Both the position numbers and the translations under genes were made by a program. Below, piece by piece: positions 37,501 to 49,500 of a stretch of DNA of 64,000 bases. The stretch comes from Omphiscola glabra (Eukaryota > Mollusca > Gastropoda > Lymnaeidae), in contig OZ024811.1 of NCBI GenBank assembly GCA_964017045.1, forward strand, positions 8,457,674-8,521,673, read 5' to 3'. The notes beneath the pieces are model-generated. The model saw only the letters and a program-made list of their open reading frames with translations, was not told where the DNA came from and ran no database searches. Every line of letters starts with the position of its first letter. The first letter of the stretch is position 1.

Positions 37501-40500
37501 GACACCTACATTTTTTAAAACTAGCATTTCTTCCGTTGCTATCCAAGTGTAAAATATTGCAAAACTAAATTAAAGCAATTGATAAAATGATTTCTTGTAT
37601 TTTGAATTTATAAAAAAATTCTGGGGACTAGTATAAAGATTTAATAGACGATATTTAGTGGCGTAGCTCTGTAAGTGTCACCATGGGGGCCAAATATTTT
37701 TGCTACTCTCCCATTCACGATACAAACTGTGCAGTTGTCCGAAAATACCCCACCTCCATATAAAGTAAAAGTGGCACATGAGTGAACAACCTCATCATCC
37801 CCCTTTCTACGCCACTGGAAAGGGCTTAGCTAGAGTGTTTGACTTCAGGGGACATAATCCATTTTAAGCCCCCCTCCCACTCAACTCTGAAACTAATAAA
37901 TTTAAACCATTAAATACTATCAAAGCCCATTTTGGCCCCCGCTAGTCTGGCGCCCGGAACGTATGGCCATCTGCCACCGCTTAGCTAAGCCCCTGGCCAC
38001 TGTCCACTGGCAACTGACACTGCCCCCCGACAATCTGAAATGCCCCCCTCCCCGGGGGTAAAATTTCTAAAAGAAAGACTTCTTCCTATCAGAATGAGGG
38101 GGTTATTGAGCATGCCTGAATGTTGCTAGTAATAGAAGCTACATTATGCACTTGCAGAATCAATCGAAATGAAGGTTAATGGTAGTCATACTATCGCCCA
38201 TTAGTAGACTGTCAGCAACATCCTTTTGCTTCTTCGCTGTTCATTTGAGAAACTCGAAGGACTGTGGGATAATTTACAATAAAGTTCCCCAAACATCCAT
38301 TTCAGAGGATATGAGATAATAAGTTGTAACTGATCAAACCTCTATATGAAATATTCCTGTTGATGTAGCCTTGTGAGTAAATGACCAATTATCTATTACC
38401 AGAGAAATAAGCACCTATACTCTATACAATATATCACAAAGCTGCGTTCTCTCTCCTATACTCTATACAATATATCACAAAGCTGCGTTCTCTCTCCTAT
38501 ACTCTATACAATAGATCTACCAATGATATTCAGAGCTCAAGCGACAACGTTCCAATCTTAAAAAGTTTTATTAATTGGTGCGATGAAAATTTTCTCCATC
38601 TGAACAACGGAAAACAAAGGAAATGGTTGTTGATTTCCGGAGGGGAAACACCAGATTACAGATCTCAACATAAAAAATCAAAGTGTAGAGAGAGTAGAGG
38701 CAAATAATTACTTAGGTGTCACCATTAATAATAAGCATGGCATGAGCACGGCCAAAATGCTGTATAAGAAATTCAACCAAATACTGTTACACCTCAAAAA
38801 ACTGTACAATTTCGGCGTAAACAAACAAGTCGTTAACTTATTCTACAGTGCAACAATAAATTGGAAGCCTACTTAATTTCAATATTACCTGCTGATGTGG
38901 GAATTCATTGTCTAATATTAAATACCGAATAAACCGACTAATCAAGAAAGCTAGGAACATAACACAAACTAAACATCCTTCACGTAAAGAACTATTTGAA
39001 GAAAGATGTTATTGTAAAACTAAACACATTTTGGATGTTGAAACCCCCCCCCCCCCCCCCAAACCCTCTTTATCCCAGATACTTAGGATCGACCCGTTCG
39101 GGGCGAATTCTTTCTCTCAAGGCGAGGGCTGAAAGATATAAAAATTCTTTTGTTCCGCAATCTTTTCGAATTTACCAGCGTGCTCCTCCTGAAGTCACAA
39201 ATCTTTAAAATCTTAATGAGAAATAATAAGTCCTTGATATGGATAAAAGAATTCACTGAATGGCTGTTTTTTATTTTGTTTTTTTCAGTAGTGAAATAAT
39301 TTAATGTAGATGTCTTGTGATCATATTATTTTATTTATGTGCTGAAAATGTACAATGCAATCAAAAAAATTTCCATTTGTTTGTATGAATAAAATAATCT
39401 TATCTATCATTCACGGGACGAGGTGTGCAAGGTACAGTCTGACTAGTGCGGAATTTGTTCTGGTCGACATCTTTGGTTCACTTATAGTAGTTCATTTTTA
39501 ATGTGTATTATATATACATCGTTGCTTTCATTAATTAGGGATGGAAGTGGCGTAGCTAGTGTTAATGTTGACAGGGGCGGGACAGGATTTTTGTCACCCG
39601 CCTTGTAACTCTACATTTGGCCGAAAATTCTGCCCTTCCATATAAAAAAGTGCGGATACCGCCTTCCGCAATTCCTTCCTATACGCCATTGCCATAGCGT
39701 CATAAACTCTAGCTTCTCCATCGCTTCACGCAAGAATAACTTTGTTATGCATTTCATTTTCTATTTAAATTACTAGCGAGTACCCGGCATGCGTTGCAAT
39801 GCCACTCAAAGAAATAAAGTGTTTGTGTTTAATAATTTTTTTGTAAGTACGAGCAGGCCACACACAGCTGTCCATGTGAGAAGCATGCAGTTTCACAATT
39901 TAGTCCACACACTTGTAGCGATTGATCCACCCATGCAATAGCTATGTTTGAAATTATATTTATATGGCTCATTTATTACATATAAATAAATTTAGGGCCC
40001 TCGGCCCCAAACGGATTATTTTAAAATAGATGTACTAATTCAGAAACCTATTTAGTATGTCACATACAAAATGAAATGTCACAGTTTGTGTTTAATTCTA
40101 TTTCACCCACCCATGCAATAGCTCTGTTTGAAATTATATTTACATAGCTCATATAAGAAAAAAAAAACAAATTTAAGGCACCTGGCCCAAAATGGAATAT
40201 TTTAAAATGGTTGTACTTTTTCAGAAACCTAATGCGGGCGTGCACACAACAACTCACCAATGTTTTATCGCAATCAGATGAATGGTATAGGAAGTCATTC
40301 GGAAATTATATTTAAATAGCTCATATTAGAAAAAAACAATTTTAGGGTCCCCGGACCAAAACTGATTATTGCCTATTTAGCCAAAGCTAAAAGTTATATG
40401 ATTTAATAAAACATTTAAGTTTGTGTGTGACATAATAAGTAGGTTTCTGAATTAGTGCAACCATTTTACAATTTTGCGTTTGGGGCCGGGGCCTTAATTT

Positions 40501-43500
40501 TTTAATTATTTTATTGGGTGAGCTATTGAATGGGTGGATCAATCGCTACAATAGTGTGGGGTAAATTTTGAAAACCCATACTTCTCACGTGGGCAGCTTA
40601 TTTTTGTCTGCTCACGTGTCGAAAAACCTTCTAATTTATTTGTGTACGCACCAGACGGAAAAAAACAAAAACAATATTTTCTATTTAAAAATTACTTCAA
40701 AAACGTAATTAAAATACAAACACTTTTTCTTTCAGTGGTATTGCAACGCATGCCGGGTTCTCGCTAGTACTGAATAAAACATGCGCAGGGCATGGTTCGA
40801 CTTTATTTGAATTATGTTGACTACTGGATCATTGACCTAAAAGGTCGCCATCAACGGCTGGTTGCTACTGTGGTTTTTATATTGAGTTTTTTTAAAGTGC
40901 CATGTGACTTTACTATTCCGTATGTTATTTCTCGAAAACATGTTAACTCAAAACTGAGAATTTATTGGCTACCAAAAGCCCAATCTGTGTGAGTCGCTTT
41001 TAGAAGCTATTGGACACAGTATAATTTTTGACAGACGAAATGCTGCTCACAATGCTGACTCCAAAAGCTCAGACACCATATTCCTATTGTCAGAAATATT
41101 TGTATATTCACATAATATGAATGTACAGTGTCAGGGAGATTATGTGAGTCTTATTAAAACCGAAAAATCTTTACCTTTTATATCGAAATTGGCTATGCTC
41201 AACAACGATAAAGGTCAATTTCCAAGCCCGTCTGAGCTAGAAGACAAGGGGTTACAAAATAATAATATCCAAGTATCGTGTGACCATTTGAATATGTCCG
41301 AGCGATTTTCTTATCTTTTTTGCAATTTGAGATTGGGTGAAAAATCCATTTTCATCAGATGGTATTTAGATGGCGAGCTGGTTCGGGATATCGAGCTGGT
41401 TCAGGATATCGATCTAGTTCATGATATCGAGCTGGTTCAGCATATCGAGCTGGTCCAGGATAACGAGCTGATTCAGGATATCCAGCTTGTTCAGGATATC
41501 GAAATGGTTTCGTATATGGAGCTGGTTCAGGATATCGAGCTGGTCCAGGATATCGAGCTGGTTCAGGATATCCAGCTGGTTCAGGATATCGAAATGGTTT
41601 CGTATATGGAGCTGGTTCAGGATATCGAGCTGGTCCAGGATATCGAGCTGGTTCAAGATATCGAGCTGGTCCAGGATATTGAGCTGGTTCAGGATATCGA
41701 AATGGTTTCGTATATGGAGCTGGTTCATGATATCGAGCTGGTCCAGGATATCGAGCTGGTTCAGGATATCGAGCTGGTCCAGGATATCGAGCTGGTTCAA
41801 GATATCGAGCTGGTTCAAGATATCGAGCTGGTCCAGGATATCGAGCTGGTTCAAGATATCGAGCTGGTCCAGGATATCGAGCTGGTACAGGATATCGAGC
41901 TGGTTCAAGATATCGAGCTGGTCCAGGATATCGAGCTGGTCCAGGATTTCGAGCTGGTCCAGGATATCGAGCTGGTCCAGGATATCGAGCTGGTTCAAGA
42001 TATCGAGCTGGTCCAGGATATCGAGCTGGTCCAGGATATCGAGCTGGTTCAAGATATCGAGCTGGTCCAGGATATCGAGCTGGTCCAGGATATCGAGCTG
42101 AAGCCAAATTTTAATGACTCGTGCTTAGATTTTTTTTATTTGAGAAAAAAGTCATGTCACTACTACCCAGCACTTAAAAGTCATGTCACTACTACCCAGC
42201 ACTTAAAAGTCATGTCACTACTACCCAGCACTTAAAAGTCATGTCACTACTACCCAGCACTTAAAAGTCATGTCACTACTACCCAGCACTTAAAAGTCAT
42301 GTCACTACGACCCAGCACTTAAAAGTCATGTCACTACTACCCAGCACTTAAAAGTCATGTCACTACTACCCAGCACTTAAAAGTCATGTCACTACTACCC
42401 AGCACTTAAAAGTCATGCCACTACTACCCAGCACTTAAAAGTCATGTCACTACTACCCAGCACTTAAAAGTCATGTCACTACTACCCAGCACTTAAAAGT
42501 CATGTCACTACTACCCAGCACTTAAAAGTCATGTCACTACTACCCAGCACTTAAAAGTCATGTCACTACTACCCAGCACTTAAAAGTCATGTCACTACTA
42601 CCCAGCACTTAAAAGTGTTCAAAAAGGTCCTTGGTAAATTTCTAATATCCTATTTGGTGTGACGTGGTTTACTCAATGGAAAGAAATATGCTTGAAACTT
42701 TCGAACGTCTTGATTGAAGAGTATTGTTAAGGTACCTTGAATAAGTCATTGGAAAAGGTTCGCTCTTTATTAAGCCCAACCAGAGCATTTAGAATATTTT
42801 AGCTGTGTAGAAGAAAGTTTGATCGATTGATTGAGTACTTATATAGCGCATGTGCCCATGCTATATTACTATTATTAGTGTCATAATGTGACTAAAATGT
42901 TGGCTTGATACAAATCATACATTAAAAAGCTGTGGTATTGTTGCATCAACATTAGTGAAGCTGTTTATTGTATAATTAAAAAACGTACACAGGATTTTCA
43001 ATTTAAATAAAATTTCAATCATATAAAAGTATTAAAAGGTTATCCTGAGTAAATACGTGTTTGGGGTAATCAGTGGGAGGGGGTGGCCGGGGGTGCGTGT
43101 ATGGCTCCAACGGGTGGGTGGGCGAAAACATTTTGAGAACAACTGGGGTAAAGAGTTTAAAATGCAGCTCTATAGATCTGTATTTTAGAGTAAAGTGGAG
43201 CAGCGAGTGATTTGTCATATTATTTGTAAGCGACCAAAGCCACGGCTTTATATTCACGTTATATTATCGTTGCACGCCAAGTGCCGTATGTAAACTGATC
43301 AAATGTTGGGAGTCATAACGGCACGTTAGATGTAACCACGACAACGACGAATGTCTCGTGGACTATAAATGTTAGATTTAACCATGACAACGATGATTGT
43401 CTCTATTACCAGGGCACATTGTTGCAGCTCAGGGCTAAGATGAAGATGGATGACGAAACTCTACGCTTTATAAGACAGAGGAGGCCAAGACTGCAATGTA

Positions 43501-46500
43501 AACGACGGACATTTGATAGTGAAAGTATGTTTTATCAGCTGTCCATTAATTTGAAAAATCTCATAAACAGCAAGGTACAATGTCAACCACCTCAGTAAGA
43601 AAGCAATAGCAACATTGGTGTTGGAATAAAAAATAACTTCTTAGCCTATTCTGATACAAATATATAGAGTTAGGGGCTATACGCGTCAAGATAATTTATT
43701 TTTAGCAAACAAATGGTATTTTAAAGAAAAAAACTTGTATCATAGATTTAATCTTGTATCATAGACTTAATTCTGATTTTTTTTTTAAAATCAGACTTTA
43801 TCAAAGACTTAATATTGTATTATTATTAAGCATTAGATTTAGCTTTGATCTCATAGACAATAGAACATGTGATCCAAAGCTTAATGTCATCATGACTTTC
43901 TTCCAGGCAGCAGAGCTTCTGCCATGAGAAGGCGAATGGGCAGTGTCCAGGGCAGTGGAGAGACGAGAAGAACTTCTCGTGAGGTCATAGATTTATTGTC
44001 AGGTAGGGGTATTAAAGATTAAAAGCCATAACAGAAATATCTTACTATCCCTGACTGTCAACATGGCCTGGTCGACTATGTTCAATATGATAACATGGCA
44101 TGGTCTACTATGTTCAATATAACATGACATGATCGACTATGTTCATTATGATCAAATGGAAAGTAATCATGTTTGTTCATGTTTTCAGCTTATGAAACGT
44201 TTCTTCATTTTAAATTTTATTTTAATATTATAACTTTTGAAATGATTATCTGTCTGCAGGTAGTGATGACGATGAGAGAGTTGGCATTGTTGAGCTCAGT
44301 GTTGACAGGACGACAGAAGAAGTGACAGAAGATGACTTTCACAAAACTCTAGACAACAAAGTCAAGGCCACCAGTAAGAGAATTGACTTTTTCTTCACTC
44401 AATTAATAGGACATAGACCAGGGATTGGCGACCTTTTTAATCCATAACACCAAAACATATTATTTTCACAACCACCCCCAACCGATTAGTAAGGATGAAA
44501 ATCATAGTTTATTTACATTCAAAACGGTTTATTGAATCTTTTTGTGAAGAGAATACAATTAAAAATATAAGAAGTACAAAATAAAATCGATACAATAAAT
44601 AAATAGTATTTCATTATGAAACAAAGGAATTTCTTTGCAAAATTGTTTACTTAAAAGTTTGTAAAAATTATGTTTCAGTTTGATACAATAACATTAAAAT
44701 CGGGGGGGGGGGGGGGAGGGGGCTTTTTAAATATGCGAAATTGGAATACTGTCTGCATGGTTAAATGATTAATTTATATGCCTGTTATAGTGAAATTGTG
44801 ACAAAATTAATTCTCTTGACTTTTGAGCATAAGCACTACCATCATTAGGGAGTGTTGGTGTGCGGACTACACTCGGGAACCTTCACATAGGGAATCCTTC
44901 ACGGTGGATGACACCCTCACAGGGGGATGATTCCTTCCCATTGGATGACACCCTCACAGAGGGATGATACCCTCATGGTGGATGACATCCTCACTTGGGG
45001 AAGAATCCTTCATGGTGGATGACACCCTCACAGGAAATGAATCCTTCACGGTAAATGACACCCTCACAAGGGGATGAATCCTTCACAGTGGATGACACCC
45101 TCACAGGGGGAGGATACCCTAATTGTGGATGACACCCACCCAGGGAGGTGATACTATCACTGTGGTTGACACGTTCACAGGGGGATGATACCCTCACAGG
45201 GGGATGATACCCTCACAGGGAAATGATACCCTCACATGAGGAAGATAACCTCACGTGGGAATGATACCCTCATAGTGGATGACACCCTCACATGGGGATG
45301 ACACCCTCATGGTGGATGACACCCTCAAGGTGGATGACACCCTCACAGGGGGATGAGAACCCCCACAGGAGGATGACACCGCCACAGGGGGATGAGACCC
45401 CCCCACAGGGGGAGGACACCCTCACATGGGGAAGATACCCTCACATGGGAATGATACCCTTACGGTGGATGACCCCCTTACATGGAAATGATACCCTCAA
45501 ATGGGAATTATACACTCATGGTGGATACCCCTTTACAGGGGGATGATACCCTCACGGTGGAAGACATCCTCACAGGGAGAAGACACCCTAACAGGGGATT
45601 GATACCCTCAAAGGTGATTGATACGCTCACAGTGGATGAAACCCTCACAGGGGGATGATACCCTAAAGGTTGATGAAACCCCCACACGGGGATGATACCC
45701 TCATGGTGGATGACACCCTCACAAGTGGATGACACCCTCACAAGTGGATGATACCCACAGGTTGAATGACACTCTCACATGGGGATGATACCCTCAAAGT
45801 GGGTGATAACTGGATGGTGGATGACACCCACACAGGGGGATGATACCCTCACGGTGGATGAAACTCTTACATGGTGATAACACACTCACAGGGGGGTGAT
45901 ACCCTCAAGGGTATGATACCCTCACTTTGAATTACACCCTCACAGGGGAATGATACCCACACAGGGGGATGATACCCTCACAGGGGGATGATACCCTCAC
46001 AGGGGAATGATACCCTCAAATGGGGAATATACCGGCACATAGGAATAATACCCTCACGGTTGATGACACCCTCACATGTGGATGACACCACACGGTGGAT
46101 GACACCCCCACATGGGGAAGGTACCCTAACAAGGGAATGATACCCTTACGGTGGATGACCCCCTTACATGGGGATAATACCTCGAATGGGAATTATACCG
46201 TCACGGTTGATGACCCCCTCAAAGGGGATGATACCCTCACGGTGGAAGACATCCTTACAGGGAGATGACACATCACAGGGGATTGATACCCTCACAGTGG
46301 ATGACACCCTGACAGGGGGATCATACCCTAACTGTGAATGACACTCTCACAAGGGGATGATACCCTCACAGTGAATAACACCCTAACGGATGATGACATC
46401 TTCACACGGGGATGATACCCTGACGGTGGATGACACCCTCACATGGGGATGATACCCTCAAAGGGGTGATATCCGGATGGTGGATGACACCCTCACAGGG

Positions 46501-49500
46501 GGATGATACCCTCACGGTGAATAACATCCTAACGGTTGATGACACCCTCACACGGGGATGATACTCTCACGGTGGATGAAACTCTTACATGGTGATGACA
46601 CACTCACAGGCGGATGAAACTCTTACATGGTGATGACACACTCACAGGGGGGTGATACACTCAAGGGGGATGATACCCTCACGGCGAATGACACCCTCAC
46701 AGGGGGATGATACCCTCACAGGGGGATGATACCCCCACAGGGGGATGACACCCTTACATGGGGAAGATACTCTCACAAGGGAATGATATCCTTACGGTGG
46801 ATGACCCCCTTACATGGGGATGATACCCTCAAATGGGAATTATACCCTCACGGTGGATGACCCCCTTACATGGGGATGATACCCTCAAATGGGAATTATA
46901 CCCTCACGGTGGATGACACCCTCAAAGGGGGATGATACCCTCATGGTGGAAGACATCCTTACAGCGAAATGACACCCTCACAGGGGATTGACACCCTCAC
47001 AGTGGATGACACCCTCGCAGGGGGATGATACCCTCACAGTGAATAGAACCCTAACGGATGATGACACCCTCACACGGGGATGATACTCTGACGGTGGATG
47101 ACACCCTCACATGGGGATGATACACTCAAAGGGGTGATATCCGGATGGTGGATGACACCCTCACAGGGGGATGATACCCTCACGGTGAATAACATCCAAA
47201 CGGTTGATGACACCCTCACACGGGGATATTACTCTTACGGCGGATGAAACTCTTACATGGTCATAACACACTCACAGGGGGATGAAACTCTTACATGGTG
47301 ATGACACCCTCACAGGGGGATGATACCCTCACATGGGGATGATACCCTCACATGGGGATGATACCCTCACATGGGGATGATACCCTTATGGTGGATGACA
47401 CCCACACTGTGGGATGATACCCTCACAAGGGGATGATACTCTTACGGTGGATAACACCCTCACGGGGGGGGGGGGAACACCAAATGAAAAAAGTAAATTT
47501 GACAGAGCTCGATCATTTTGGCTTCATAACACATTTAAACTACAAGAGCAACGTGGCAGCTGCCACCAAAGTAGGATACCCGGTACCACCAGAGCAGGTT
47601 GCGTAAGAGCAGGCCAACTTAGAAGAGGTCCATGGAGAAGTCTGAATGGGGCTACACGAGTTTACTGCACAACTCAGTGAGGCTACAGAGCATAAGATAA
47701 AATAGCAACTAGGCCAAAATGACATATGCAATGAGATATGTGAACATATGCAAGCGGCCAAGTCACTTGTAACACAACATGTTGGGTGTGTTCTACATTA
47801 AACTGGCCAGAATTCTTTTGCGACAAAAAATTAATTCATAGAGAAAAAACATTTAAAATATAATTTTATGTATGTCTATTGAGCACTCATTACCCCCAAG
47901 ATTTACATTTTGACCCCATTGGGGTACTTTACCCCAGTTCGATGACCACTGACTTAATCGTTTAGTGAAACATGAACATTAACATTCCTATGAACATCAA
48001 AATCACTATGAACATTAACATTACTATGCAAATAACTCAATTAGAGTAGCATTCAATCAAAAATAAAATTAATCCTTTTAACAGACATTTATTATACAAA
48101 CTTGCTGTAACACTTTGATCTGCACTATTCGATTAGCAAACAAATAGTAATTTCACACTAAATAGTAATTGCACACCAAATAGTATATATTGCACACAAA
48201 ATAGTCATTGTACACCAAATAGTAATAATCCTTTTTTTTCTCTTTTAATTAGCATTTGAATGTTGTCCTTTTTCATATTAATTTTTTTTTTATTTGGATA
48301 AATTCAATACCTATGAGAGGGGCTGGGTTGTTTTATCACCCTCCACCAAACTCAGATTGGAAGCGTTTCCTTTATTCCTCTGTTTTGGCATACAATGTAC
48401 GATTTTGAGGTGTATACATTATATATACTGTATGTTTATTTTTTACTATTAAGATAATGCATTGACCTATTTTGTGATGATATTGTACGATTTTAAGAGT
48501 TTGAGGGTAAACAGGTCTGGATTTGTAATATGAATGTCTAATAGGCCTAATGATATAGATAAGTCGTTTATTGTAACTAGTTATGATGTCAATTTTACGT
48601 CAGCTACTTCTAGTAGCGTTATCGATTATATTTCAGACAAGTCTAATAATGATATAAATTACATTTCTTACAACATGTCTAAAAATAATACAACATTAGT
48701 CAGGTAACAAGTGCACCAAGAATTCTTATTACAATTAGTGACTACATTTTCTCTTATCCCAGGCATCATGACTCAACTGATAGCCACATTTATATTATCC
48801 CAGACACCATGACCCAACTGATAGCCACATTTATTTTATCCCAGACACCATGACCCCAGTGGCGTAGCGAGCTTAACTCGCGCCCGGGGCACAATACCTT
48901 TTTAGCGCCCCCCCCCATTCGAAAACCATACAATATTATATGTAAAATATACCATTTGGCGCCCCTTTGTGAGTAGCGCCCGGGGCATGATGCCCCCCTC
49001 GCTACGCCACTGCATGACCCAACTGATAGCCACATTTTATCTTATCCCAGACACCATGACTCAACTGATAGCCACATTTCATTTTATCCCAGACACAATG
49101 ACCCAGCTGATAGCTAGTGTGGCGGGGAAAGGAAAGAAAGTTGGAGACAGGATAACTGACAGAGAGAAAGACGCTGAACGAGGAAGAAAAATATCATCAA
49201 CTAAATTATTAAGCGCATCGCTCCCGGTGACGACATATGGAAACATACCGGCTGTTCAATGTAGGTGACTTCTAACGGTTCCCTTTACTGTCCTGACCGA
49301 GTCAACTTTGTAACTGCTAAATGCTATTCAATCCCATGGCTCCCTCCTCTGTCCAAAATAGACAATCTAGGGGACATCCCATGGCTCCTCTGTCCAAAAT
49401 AGGCAATCTAGGGGACATCCCATGGGTCCCTCCTCTGTCCCAGTTATCCGATCTAGGCGACATCCCATGGCTCCCTCTTCTGTCCAAAATAGGCAATCTA

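Noticed and set aside
44411..47948. A single large hAT element from ccagggattggcgacc to gatgaccactg enclosing the 19-bp satellite
   Set aside because: The ends are only loosely inverted and the flanking octamers (acatagac, acttaatc) match poorly.
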